Under the pieces are notes generated by a model. The model saw only the letters and a program-made list of their open reading frames with translations, searched no databases and had not been told where the DNA came from. Shown here in pieces: positions 6,640 through 14,147 of a stretch of DNA of 22,080 bases (position 1 is the first letter of the stretch; every line of letters begins with the position of its first letter). The translations under genes and the position numbers were made by a program. The DNA is from Candidatus Levyibacteriota bacterium (GTDB lineage: Bacteria; Patescibacteriota; Microgenomatia; Levybacterales; UBA12049), in assembly GCA_016182225.1 (NCBI GenBank), contig JACOXV010000003.1, positions 1-22,080 on the forward strand, in the 5' to 3' direction.

Positions 6640-7749
6640 ATGAAGGCAGATGTATTAACAGATAATCTAAAAAAGGGGTTATCTATTGCCTTTAGAGCTA
6701 TTTCTACAAGAAGCCAGCTCCCTGTTTTATTAAACTTCCTGCTTGAAGCCAAAAACGGATTTATTTATATAAGCGCAACGGATCTAGAAATAGGAATAAC
6801 CACTAAAGCCCCGGCAAAAATAGAGCAAGAAGGAGCCACAACCGTTCCAGCAAAAACATTCTTAGATCTTATATCAAGCATAAATGAAGAAAAAACTACA
6901 CTTTCTTTGTCCGGCTCTCAGTTAATTCTATCAGGAAAGCATCTTAAAACGTCTTTTCCTACAATTTCAGCAGAAGAATTCCCAAAGATTCTAAATGAGA
7001 AAGGAAAAAAGATTGCCTTAATTAAAACAAAAGAAGCGCTTGGGGCATTGTCAAGAGTTGTATTTGCAGCGAGCCAAGATATGGGAAGGCCAGCCCTGTC
7101 CGGTGTTTTAATGAAAAGAGAAGGAGAAGGGTTAATTCTTGTGGCGACAGACGGCTATAGGTTGTCTCTCAGAAAAAACTTTATGCCGCTTTTTAAAGAA
7201 GGCGATATAGAAGGATTAATAGTTCCATCCAGGATATTAAGAGAGCTTGTTGGTTTTGGGGAAGATAGCGAGGAGTATGATTTTTATGTTTCCAAAGAAA
7301 CAAACCAGGTGGTTTTTTCTACAAAAGATGTTGTTTTGGTGGGAAGACTGATAGAAGCAGAATACCCAGATTATAAAAAAATACTTCCGGAAGACTTTGA
7401 AACCAAAGCGGTTTTCGATAGGTCGGATGCGCAAAACGCGGTAAAAGCATGCTCTGTGTTTGCTAGGGAGGCGGCAAATATCATAAGGGTTGCGGTTGGG
7501 AAAAACAAAGTGGTCTTTTCGTCAAGTGCCTCCTCGGTTGGAGAAAACGAGATTGATGTAGAAGCGGTAGTAGAGGGAGAGGAAAACGAAATAGCTTTTA
7601 ACTCTCGATATCTTTTGGATTTTCTGTCAAGCATCGATGACCAGGAGATCGACTTTAGAATGATGGGCCCACTCAATCCCGGTGTGTTTAGAAGCCCAAA
7701 AGACAAAGATTACCTCCACATAATAATGCCTATTCGGATTCAGGGATAG
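6640..7749 (+). CDS. dnaN: DNA polymerase III beta subunit (sliding clamp)
   Basis: A 369-residue beta clamp, normal length for the family. The N-terminus (MKADVLTDNLKKGLSIAFRA, then SQLPVLLNFLLEA) and the motif YISATDLEIGITTKAPA are typical, as are the domain 2 start (LGALSRVVFAASQDMGRPALSGVLM), VATDGYRLSLR (about 172-182) and the C-terminus HIIMPIRIQG, equivalent to the MPMRL end of other clamps. It encircles DNA and tethers polymerase. No Shine-Dalgarno site precedes the ATG, and the unwinding element sits immediately upstream. Its 3' end overlaps, by 20 bases, the 3' end of the convergent minus-strand gene, with no terminator between. Confidence 0.97.
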   Translation: MKADVLTDNLKKGLSIAFRAISTRSQLPVLLNFLLEAKNGFIYISATDLEIGITTKAPAKIEQEGATTVPAKTFLDLISSINEEKTTLSLSGSQLILSGKHLKTSFPTISAEEFPKILNEKGKKIALIKTKEALGALSRVVFAASQDMGRPALSGVLMKREGEGLILVATDGYRLSLRKNFMPLFKEGDIEGLIVPSRILRELVGFGEDSEEYDFYVSKETNQVVFSTKDVVLVGRLIEAEYPDYKKILPEDFETKAVFDRSDAQNAVKACSVFAREAANIIRVAVGKNKVVFSSSASSVGENEIDVEAVVEGEENEIAFNSRYLLDFLSSIDDQEIDFRMMGPLNPGVFRSPKDKDYLHIIMPIRIQG

Positions 7750-8362
7750 GATCGGTCTCAAAGGGAGGGATCTCAATTTTTTCTAAAAGATTTAATTCTT
7801 TGGCGATTGTTTCCATAAAGCTTTGTTTGTCTTGTGGAATAAAATAAAGCATTGTTCCTATTTCTTTTCCATCGTTTTCAATTGCAATTCCAGCGTCTAA
7901 ATAGACATACCAAGAATAAAGATCTCTGTCGTAAAGGGTAATATCAGGTTCTCCATAAGTTTTCTCGTATTCGCTAACGTTCCCTCTGTAGCTGCCAAAA
8001 ACATTTTCCAGAGAGTAAACAACAATATTGTTTTCAAGTAAAATCGTATTTGTAAATCCTTCAAGGGGAGTTTTGTAATAAACATAAGCTTTGCCTCCGG
8101 AAGCTTTGGTGGAGGCGGGTTTTCCGTTTATTCTTATAAGATCATCAAGGGTGCTTTTTCCGGGAATAATCTTATTTAGGTGACTATAGTCTTTTTCAAG
8201 GTTTATTTGTGTAGGCGAAGGAGTAGGGGTTGGTTTTGGCGGTGCTTCTGAGGGAGCCTTAAAAATAAAAAAAATAAAAACAATTGTTGCTGTAATTACG
8301 AAAAGGATGGCAAAACCTCTTTTGCCGTTTGTTAGTGTCTCTAAAATTTTATCTAAAAGCAT
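7730..8362 (-). CDS. Membrane-anchored protein with two BamE-like repeats (hypothetical)
   Basis: A 210-residue protein from the ATG at 8362. It has a short cytoplasmic start, one transmembrane helix (about 16-34), a Pro/Thr-rich stalk (36-51) and a globular outer domain. The domain reads IIPGKSTLDDLIRINGKPAS, then KAYVYYK, and a second time NVSEYEKTYGEPDITLYD, then YSWYVYLDAGIAIEN. Each half has helix, G-x-P turn and strand pairs, recalling the SmpA/BamE or PepSY-like small folds; this is by pattern only. No lipobox. An in-frame open stretch reaches back to 8491, but starting there would overlap the metalloprotease gene by about 140 bases, whereas the ATG at 8362 overlaps by only 14. It is the last gene of the VirB4 operon and probably an accessory of that machine. 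Confidence 0.75.
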   Translation of the reverse strand: MLLDKILETLTNGKRGFAILFVITATIVFIFFIFKAPSEAPPKPTPTPSPTQINLEKDYSHLNKIIPGKSTLDDLIRINGKPASTKASGGKAYVYYKTPLEGFTNTILLENNIVVYSLENVFGSYRGNVSEYEKTYGEPDITLYDRDLYSWYVYLDAGIAIENDGKEIGTMLYFIPQDKQSFMETIAKELNLLEKIEIPPFETDPIPESE

Positions 8363-9968
8363 AGTTTTTAAAAATATTATCCTTTGTCCAATTATATCCA
8401 ATAGGGCAAATTCGCGGATAACCTCCTTGCGGGATAACATAAAGGGCCGTAAACTCGGCGAACGTTTCGTTCGAACCTGAGATGGAAACACCGATGTCCG
8501 CAGCGTAGTTTGTGTTATATGTCATTATAAAATAAGGAGGGCTAAATCTTGCATCTCTCTTATAGCAGCCTCCGTCTTTAGGAAAGTACGCTTGAGACTC
8601 GAAGATTTGAAATAGTCTCATGTGGCCATTTCTTATTATGTGCCCTGTCTCATGTATCAGTCGACTTTTTCTGGTTTCACGGGGACAGCCTCGGAGACTG
8701 TAGTTGGAAAGAGTAAGCCTACTTCTTCCTCCTCCGATTGCCTGGACTCTTCCTGGACATCCGCCCAAAGAGCTGTTTTCGAATACAACCTCTGTCGGAC
8801 CAGAAGTTCTAAGAAGCGCTCCATACCTTCCAGAAACTGTTACTTCTGAAAGAAGCTTATAGATATCGCTTAGTATTCCAGCGCCAGGATCACCTTTTGC
8901 TATAAAATTAAACTCTGTTCTAAGACAGTCTCTTGGATTTGCTTCGCATCTATCGGGTTGTCTTGTTGGCCCTGGGCTTGCGCTTGGGGAGGGAGCGATG
9001 GAAGGAGAAGGCGTTGGCCCTTCTTGTCCTCCAAATCCAGTTCCTCCTCCAAAACCCATCATAAAAACGAGAAGAAGAGTAACAATAAAAATTGAACCTA
9101 GGCTTCCTCCAAGAATAGCAAAGAAAAATCTACCAAGAAAAAAAACCTGCCTCGCTCGGTTAAGGCGTTGATAGCCGGGTATCAAATTCTTGGGATTTGG
9201 AATTCCTCTCCCAAAGCTCCCGCCGAAATTTCTAAACGGCCTAGAAATACTTCTGCCAAAACTTCCTCCGAAGCTTGAAAAAGGATTAGGTATTCTTCTC
9301 CCAAAACTACCAGCAAAACTTGCTGTGGGATTTGGAAAGCGTCTTCCAAATCCACCAGCTCCCCTATTCAATTCGTTAACAATTCCACTTCCTATTTCTT
9401 GTTTTCTTGTCGAAGGAACGTTAAGGAATGGAGTTGCCGTAGGGATTGTGGATTGGGTTGGGGGAATTTGGCTTGAAGTTTCGATAAAAGGTTCAGGAGT
9501 CCCCCAGGAACTGTCTCCTTTTTGTTCTTCTGAAATTTTTTCACCGGCCTGTTTCATTTGCTCAAACCTTGTTTGAGGTTGCTCTTTTGGTTTTTCCGCT
9601 TCAATAAGGGGGTTTGTTTCCGGGCTAATGGGCTTTACCGGGGGATAAAACAGATGGGCTTCTTCGTCCTTTTTTTCCTCTTCTCCTTCCCCTTCTTGGA
9701 CTTCTTCTTTTTTAATCTCTTCTTCTGGTGCAGACTCCGGTTCACTCTCCGCTCTGTATGCAAGAATTGCTCTCCAGAGCCCTGTAACATCTGAAAAGCC
9801 TTTTTCCAAGCAAAACTGCACAAATTCTTCGGGGGGAGTAACGCTGTCTTTGTAAATTTCTGCGATTTTCTCTACTTTTTCTCTTTCTTCGGGGCCCACA
9901 AGAGAACGAACACTTCTCCATCTCAGAGCCAGTTCGTCATTATCTATTGTTGTTTGTTTATCTGCCAT
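8349..9968 (-). CDS. Membrane-anchored zinc metalloprotease of the VirB4 operon
   Basis: A 539-residue protein of mosaic build. Residues 1-75 form a helical cytoplasmic domain, followed by a very acidic linker (about 73-104) and a Pro-rich linker to about 200. Four tandem 15-residue repeats of the pattern G-G-S-F-G-R-x-I-P-N-P-F-x-x-F fill 204-263, and one transmembrane helix lies at about 279-305. A Gly- then Pro/Ser-rich stalk (306-337) leads to an extracellular domain with six cysteines (341, 348, 404, 428, 468, 521). That domain has the zinc site HETGH (439-443), where HExxH gives two histidines and the catalytic Glu, with H449 and a NETFAEF segment (500-506) as candidate third ligand. 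The HExxH plus downstream NExFAE pattern resembles gluzincins such as the anthrax-lethal-factor-like/MtfA group. The ATG is 2 bases from the VirB4 stop. It may process pilins, remodel the wall, or attack a partner cell; substrate unknown. Confidence 0.8.
   Translation of the reverse strand: MADKQTTIDNDELALRWRSVRSLVGPEEREKVEKIAEIYKDSVTPPEEFVQFCLEKGFSDVTGLWRAILAYRAESEPESAPEEEIKKEEVQEGEGEEEKKDEEAHLFYPPVKPISPETNPLIEAEKPKEQPQTRFEQMKQAGEKISEEQKGDSSWGTPEPFIETSSQIPPTQSTIPTATPFLNVPSTRKQEIGSGIVNELNRGAGGFGRRFPNPTASFAGSFGRRIPNPFSSFGGSFGRSISRPFRNFGGSFGRGIPNPKNLIPGYQRLNRARQVFFLGRFFFAILGGSLGSIFIVTLLLVFMMGFGGGTGFGGQEGPTPSPSIAPSPSASPGPTRQPDRCEANPRDCLRTEFNFIAKGDPGAGILSDIYKLLSEVTVSGRYGALLRTSGPTEVVFENSSLGGCPGRVQAIGGGRSRLTLSNYSLRGCPRETRKSRLIHETGHIIRNGHMRLFQIFESQAYFPKDGGCYKRDARFSPPYFIMTYNTNYAADIGVSISGSNETFAEFTALYVIPQGGYPRICPIGYNWTKDNIFKNYAFR
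9189..9368 (-). repeat. In-frame 45-base tandem repeats coding for GGSFGRxIPNPFxxF units
   Basis: Four degenerate 45-base units, each 15 codons, inside the metalloprotease gene (units start at residues 204, 219, 234 and 249). The product is basic, Gly/Phe/Arg-rich and lies directly before the transmembrane helix, so it faces the cytoplasm. The frame is kept in all copies. Confidence 0.8.
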
Positions 9969-9970
9969 TG

Positions 9971-11788
9971 TTATTTGTTAGCCAACGTATCGCTTGGGGC
10001 TTGCATGTTATCCTGGGGCTTAGTCGTTTGACTTTCTTGTTTTTGCCTTACAATGTCCTCAGGGTTTGATGTAATTATTTCGTGTTCAAATGGTGCGGCT
10101 ACTACCTGTATTGCTACATGAGACTGTCCTGCGAAAAACAATCCCTCCCCAACGTTGGCGGAAATTAAAAGATTTTTTTCTTGCTGAGTGAGATAAAAGA
10201 CTTCTCCCACCAAATCTATTTGAGTCGGACTTTGCTTAAGAAGTATCTGGATAGACGAGTTGGAAAGGACAGCTTTTCCATAGTCAGTGGAGAGAAAATC
10301 CTGTACGTCCTGGGTCGCTGTGGTTAATCCCAGATAATATTTTCTGGCTCTCTTGGCTATTCCGTAGATGAACGATGCGGACTCCGGATATTTCATCAAA
10401 TACCAGGCTTCATCTACTATAAGAAGTCTTTTTTTAAGGTTTTTTCTTATTCTTGTCCAAACAAAATCCAATATAATCTGCATTGCAATTGGCCGGAGAT
10501 CTCCCTCAAGCTCTTTTATGGAAAAGACAGTCAGCGGATTTTTAATGTCCAGGTTTGATTGTTGATTAAATATTCCCGATAGTGAACCATGTATGAATTT
10601 CTCCAGGCGAAGAGAAAGATCTTGGGAAGTTGGATCTTTTCCTTCAGAAAGCACATTGTATAAATCATTCATGACGGGGGGCTCTTTTCTTTGAGTTTTC
10701 GGATCACCTGTTATCCCTTTTCTCTTATATGTTTCAACTAAGGCTCTGTCAAGAATCGCATCATGTGCGGGATCAAGCTCTCCCATTACTATTCGGAGGA
10801 GTGCGTGAAGAGATAGTATTTTTGATCCCAGCTCATTTTCTCCCTCTTCATAAAGACCAGCCATGTCAAAGGGATTTATTTTTACTGGGGAGGAAGTTTT
10901 GAAAGAAATATATTCTCCTCCAAGCGCGACGGAGAGCTTATCGTATTCTCCTTCGGGATCAAGAATAATAACTTCAGATCCAAACATAAACTGTCTCATA
11001 ATCTCAAGCTTTATTAGATAAGATTTTCCAGCTCCTGATTTTCCCAAAACCACTTCATTGGCATTTTCCATGGAGTATCGGTCGAATATAACTAAAGAGC
11101 CGTTTAGTTGATTAATTCCGTACAGCACCCCTTTATCCTGTGTCAGCGTAGCCGAGGTGAAGGGGAAAGTTGACGCAAGCGAAGTTGTGTCCATGTTGCG
11201 TGTTATGTAAAGACTGTCTATTGCCATTGGCGATGTTGACTTAAATCCATCTTCCATCTGAAGAGTTGCGGGCTTGGCAAGTATGAGAATAGAAGAAAGA
11301 AGAGTTTTTAAATTTCTTGCATTTTGATCAAGTGTAGGCAGATCACCAGCGACCAGGGTGATATAGAGGCTAAATTGGAAAAATCTTTCGATTCCTTTAG
11401 CCAGTTCTTCCTGTACTGCCAGTGCATCCTCCAGAGATGCTTTAACGTTTGGATCGGCTTCAAGCCCTTGCTCCAGCTGAACCGCTATTGTTGCTTCCAT
11501 CTCCGCTATTTTTCTTCTTAAATCTGAAAGGACATCCGGAGAGGAGGCCGGATAGCAGAACATTGAGATATTCATTGTGGAGTCAAAATCAATTAAAGGC
11601 TCGAGCCAATTAGGCGAAACGAATCTTGGATACCCAATAACGAAAAATGTTTTAAAAAAATGTTCCCCTACTCTTATATGTCCAAAATCTACTTCTACAG
11701 ATGGTGGTGCAATTATATCCGTAATACCCGTTCGACTTTTATTAAACGCCCCAAGGCCTCCGGGAGTTGGTAAAACCGGTTTGTTCAT
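9971..11788 (-). CDS. virB4: VirB4/TraC-family secretion ATPase
   Basis: A 605-residue VirB4-like ATPase that energises type IV secretion or pilus assembly at the inner face of the membrane. The N-terminal part (DIIAPPSVEVDFGHIRVGEH, about 24-43, then FFKTFFVIGYP) is the usual VirB4 lead-in. The motor domain has Walker A GKSGAGKS (249-256), a FMFGSEVIILDPEGEYDKL segment (267-285), Walker B RLLIVDEAW (454-462) and the following ARKYYLGLTTATQDVQDFL motif. It is shorter than Agrobacterium VirB4 (about 790 residues); the protein encoded just upstream may supply the missing N-terminal part. The ATG overlaps the upstream stop as ATGA (4-base overlap), and an AGGAGG lies 14 bases upstream, so translation is coupled. 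Confidence 0.95.
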   Translation of the reverse strand: MNKPVLPTPGGLGAFNKSRTGITDIIAPPSVEVDFGHIRVGEHFFKTFFVIGYPRFVSPNWLEPLIDFDSTMNISMFCYPASSPDVLSDLRRKIAEMEATIAVQLEQGLEADPNVKASLEDALAVQEELAKGIERFFQFSLYITLVAGDLPTLDQNARNLKTLLSSILILAKPATLQMEDGFKSTSPMAIDSLYITRNMDTTSLASTFPFTSATLTQDKGVLYGINQLNGSLVIFDRYSMENANEVVLGKSGAGKSYLIKLEIMRQFMFGSEVIILDPEGEYDKLSVALGGEYISFKTSSPVKINPFDMAGLYEEGENELGSKILSLHALLRIVMGELDPAHDAILDRALVETYKRKGITGDPKTQRKEPPVMNDLYNVLSEGKDPTSQDLSLRLEKFIHGSLSGIFNQQSNLDIKNPLTVFSIKELEGDLRPIAMQIILDFVWTRIRKNLKKRLLIVDEAWYLMKYPESASFIYGIAKRARKYYLGLTTATQDVQDFLSTDYGKAVLSNSSIQILLKQSPTQIDLVGEVFYLTQQEKNLLISANVGEGLFFAGQSHVAIQVVAAPFEHEIITSNPEDIVRQKQESQTTKPQDNMQAPSDTLANK

Positions 11789-12429
11789 TTTGAAAAAATT
11801 GGCCTCCTTCCTCCCTGAGTTGTTTTTCCGGAATTGGCGTTCCCGTCATTATAAATATCGTGAAATAGGTTGATTAGTTCCTCCGGTCCAAGAATTTTTC
11901 CTTTCAATCCAATTCTTGATAACTCCGAGAGAATAGATTCTGACTTCGGACGCAGGGCAATTTTTGCTTGTGCAGCAAATTCTTCAGGTTTTGCATGCGC
12001 CAGAGACGTGGCAGCGCCGACTGCTCCTCCTTCAAGATAGGAAAATGAGATGACTATATAAAACTTCTTGTCCAAAACGCTATTCTGACGGATTAGTTCA
12101 GACACAAATTGTCTATAGCGAGTTATATGGTTGGAGAATGTTTTGTTTGCTGCTTTTTGGGCCTCCTCATTTAAAGAATCCAGATATGATCCGATGTTAA
12201 CGCTTTTGCTTCTAATAAGAATTTGGATAGGAAATGAGAGAGAATTAAGAAGAGAGGCATATGCCGCAATCTTTGCCATTTGCTCTGGTTCTGATTGAAG
12301 ACTAAAGTTGGTTGCCGTTATTTCTATAATTTGACAGGCATTTCCTCTTGTAAAAATTACAACATTTTCTACTATGCTCGTTATTTCTGTAAAGCTTTGC
12401 GTTGATGCTCTTCGGGCAGCCTTTTTCAT
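11785..12429 (-). CDS. TraC-like / VirB4 N-terminal-like protein
   Basis: A 214-residue protein with no ATPase motifs. Its start (STQSFTEITSIVENVVIFTR, then ACQIIEITATNFSLQSEPEQ) and the SFPIQILIRSKSVNI stretch resemble the N-terminal domain of TraC/VirB4 ATPases, which contacts the membrane complex. Later parts include KKFYIVISFSYLEGGAVGA and a basic, Gly-rich tail (SGKTTQGGRRPIFSK). It lies 1 base after the PrgI-like gene and overlaps virB4 by 4 bases. This PrgI / TraC-like / VirB4 order is common in Patescibacteria and Gram-positive conjugation modules. The best reading is a split or duplicated VirB4 N-domain; family-level similarity is by pattern, not by search. Confidence 0.78.
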   Translation of the reverse strand: MKKAARRASTQSFTEITSIVENVVIFTRGNACQIIEITATNFSLQSEPEQMAKIAAYASLLNSLSFPIQILIRSKSVNIGSYLDSLNEEAQKAANKTFSNHITRYRQFVSELIRQNSVLDKKFYIVISFSYLEGGAVGAATSLAHAKPEEFAAQAKIALRPKSESILSELSRIGLKGKILGPEELINLFHDIYNDGNANSGKTTQGGRRPIFSK

Positions 12430-12430
12430 T

Positions 12431-13618
12431 TTAATTAAACAGTTCCCTTCTTAATTCTTCGCGAGTATCTACGGAAATTACTTCAAGAGGCAAGATTATA
12501 TCTCCCTGGGCACTGAATGATACTATGTCAAATTTGTTTTCTTTTTTTGGATCATCAAACTCAATAGTATATGACCCGTTCACTAGAGGCGTTGCGGAAG
12601 CAAAATGACCAAGCCCGTTTGTTTTGAAGGCTCTAACGGGGTTTCCCTCGGCATCCTTTACTTCCACCAAGATATTAGGAAGAGGGTTTCCTCTAGGATC
12701 TTTTATAATTCCGGTCACTATGTTTGGTGCTTCGGGTGTTGCCGGAAGGCCTGCTGCCTTTTCTCCGCCTGCTGGAATTTTTCTCACATTTTTTGTTTCC
12801 TGAAGAGGCGCTTGCTGTGCCTGAGGTATTGTAGCAGTGCTTGGAGCAAAGACCGGTTTTTGCTCCTCAAGTCTTTTGGAGAGCTCAGCTAGCTGCTGCT
12901 CAAGAATTCTTTTTTGCTCCATTATGCTTTTAAGTTGTTGTTCAAGACTTGCTACCTTTTGATGAGCCGTTCCCATCTGTCCAGGCGTGCCTGCTTCTGC
13001 GGCTTTTGCTTCTGAAAGTTCGTGTTCCAAGACCTCCTCTTTTATCTCTAAGTTTTTTGCTTGCTGTTGTTCCGTTCGAAGCTCTGTTAAGGATGAGTCA
13101 GCCTGATCGGGTGATTGGTCAGTCATATCAGAAAAAGCATAAGGTTTTTCCTCTTGGGGGATTGGAGCGTCCGGCTTTGGATGAAACGTAAGCTGAGTAT
13201 TGTCAAAAAAAACTGTATCTTTGAGTTTGGTCGTCGTCATCTTTTGTACTGAAACTTTTTGAAAGGCGTTTTTTTCAGCCTTGTCTTCCCTTTTGGGCTC
13301 TATTGGCAGCGAATGAGGAGGGAGCGGTGGAGGCTCCTTTGAATAGACGTATTTGGTTGGAGATAAAAGGGCTTTTATAAAATTCCCAATCATAACATCC
13401 ATCGGTCTTCCTTCAACAGGCACAAAAGCCACAATAGCTCCTCCGGCAATAAAAAGAACAGCCAAAGGAAGCCTTATGATTACAGGAAGAGGAGAGATGA
13501 AAAAGATCCAGCCCAGAATTGCCCCGCTAGCCAGATAAACAAACTGCTTGACGGTCATGTTTCCGACAAGCTTAAACTGAAAGCCTGTTATGTCCTGCGG
13601 TATTGGATGATTTTCCAT
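12431..13618 (-). CDS. PrgI-family protein with coiled coil and C-terminal beta-sandwich-like domain
   Basis: A 395-residue first gene of the operon. Residues 1-95 match the PrgI family (IPQDITGFQFKLVGNMTVKQ, two hydrophobic helices at about 24-42 and 46-67, then VEGRPMDVMIGNFIKALLSP), a membrane component found beside VirB4 in Gram-positive-type T4SS. A Pro-rich linker (94-176) leads to a heptad-like coiled coil (about 177-253, ASLEQQLKSIMEQKRILEQQ). The C-terminus (299-382) reads NIVTGIIKDPRGNPLPNILV, then EVKDAEGNPVRAFKTNGLGH and NGSYTIEFDD, the pattern of carboxypeptidase-regulatory-like/CNA-B sandwiches. Ordinary PrgI proteins are about 100-130 residues, so about 270 residues are added. 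No Shine-Dalgarno site; the predicted promoter lies about 100 bases upstream. Confidence 0.85.
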   Translation of the reverse strand: MENHPIPQDITGFQFKLVGNMTVKQFVYLASGAILGWIFFISPLPVIIRLPLAVLFIAGGAIVAFVPVEGRPMDVMIGNFIKALLSPTKYVYSKEPPPLPPHSLPIEPKREDKAEKNAFQKVSVQKMTTTKLKDTVFFDNTQLTFHPKPDAPIPQEEKPYAFSDMTDQSPDQADSSLTELRTEQQQAKNLEIKEEVLEHELSEAKAAEAGTPGQMGTAHQKVASLEQQLKSIMEQKRILEQQLAELSKRLEEQKPVFAPSTATIPQAQQAPLQETKNVRKIPAGGEKAAGLPATPEAPNIVTGIIKDPRGNPLPNILVEVKDAEGNPVRAFKTNGLGHFASATPLVNGSYTIEFDDPKKENKFDIVSFSAQGDIILPLEVISVDTREELRRELFN

Positions 13619-13717
13619 TAAGAATAAACTCGATAAATAACGTAAAAACCGCCTGCCTCTGGTAAAAAAAGTGTATTATGTGAAAAATCCTATTTCAAGA
13701 CAATCAAAATGGATCAA

Positions 13718-13746
13718 ATTATAGGCCATTTAGCTTCTGTTGTGAA
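13718..13746 (-). promoter_or_regulatory. Predicted promoter of the PrgI-VirB4-protease operon
   Basis: On the minus strand, TTCACA (13746-13741, 5 of 6) is 17 bases from a perfect TATAAT (13723-13718). Transcription would start near 13711, giving a leader of about 92 bases. This probably drives all five genes down to 7730, since they abut or overlap. Confidence 0.6.
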
Positions 13747-13769
13747 AAGTGTTTTTTATTTGATACAAC

Positions 13770-13799
13770 TTGACTTTTCTTTGGGCTCCGACCCATAAT
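13770..13799 (+). promoter_or_regulatory. Predicted promoter giving a leaderless transcript
   Basis: TTGACT (13770-13775) and CATAAT (13794-13799, 5 of 6) with an 18-base spacer. The start would fall at about 13805-13807, on the ATG at 13806 itself, so the mRNA should be leaderless. No Shine-Dalgarno site could fit. Confidence 0.6.
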
Positions 13800-13805
13800 T
13801 AGTCT

Positions 13806-14147
13806 ATGGACCCCGAAGTTTCGGAGGAGAGGCTTAGTGAGATAGAAAGTCTTATTTTAGAGAGACTTCTTACGGAGTGGGAAGAGGGAAGCATTTCGGA
13901 GGCAGAATCAGCAGAGATTGCAAATTTTGTTTTGGATGAACTTGACTTTGTTTATACAGAGGAGGATCTTATGTTTTTTCTTCAGGATCTGACATCCAAA
14001 TGGAAATTCTTCGCAAACATTCTTTCAATTGAGACAGGAAAACACTCAGAACAGGAAAGCAGCGAACTTGCTAAAGACGCACTTCAGCTTGCAAGAGAAG
14101 GAAAAATTGATGACGCGCTAAGCCTTGCCAAAGGAGGAGCAAATTAA
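13806..14147 (+). CDS. Small acidic helical protein, unknown function
   Basis: A 113-residue, strongly acidic protein (many Glu/Asp, no Cys) predicted by eye to be all helical: ERLSEIESLILERLLTEWEE, then EIANFVLDELDFVYTEEDLM, and a C-terminal LAKDALQLAREGKIDDALSL. No signal peptide or membrane segment. I recognise no family. It is immediately followed by the 623-residue coiled-coil protein: the stop TAA touches the next ATG, and its 3' end contains that gene's AGGAGG site (14132-14137), so the two are co-translated and may bind each other. Facing the VirB4 operon divergently suggests a partner of the secretion machine. Confidence 0.8.
   Translation: MDPEVSEERLSEIESLILERLLTEWEEGSISEAESAEIANFVLDELDFVYTEEDLMFFLQDLTSKWKFFANILSIETGKHSEQESSELAKDALQLAREGKIDDALSLAKGGAN
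14132..14137 (+). promoter_or_regulatory. Strong ribosome binding site for the 14148 gene
   Basis: AGGAGG, 10 bases before the ATG at 14148, inside the 3' end of the preceding gene. One of few clear Shine-Dalgarno sites in the window. Confidence 0.8.

Larger units (their letters stand above)
13619..13805. other. Divergent intergenic region between the two T4SS-associated transcripts
   Basis: A 187-base AT-rich spacer with outward-facing promoters described separately and no gene. The minus-strand leader of about 92 bases (13619 to about 13711) has no obvious hairpin or Shine-Dalgarno site. Confidence 0.7.

Noticed and set aside
8363..8491. N-terminal extension of the BamE-like protein
   Set aside because: It lies fully within the 3' end of the metalloprotease gene, in another frame, and the ATG at 8362 comes immediately before the membrane-anchored start.
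9189..9368. Regular repeats as a possible CRISPR array
   Set aside because: Units are contiguous, degenerate and keep frame with the protein; there are no spacers and no cas genes.
9190..9576. Open frame on the plus strand with periodic LPKLPP motifs
   Set aside because: It is the antisense of the 45-base repeats in the metalloprotease gene; the periodicity comes from that gene, and there is no start signal.
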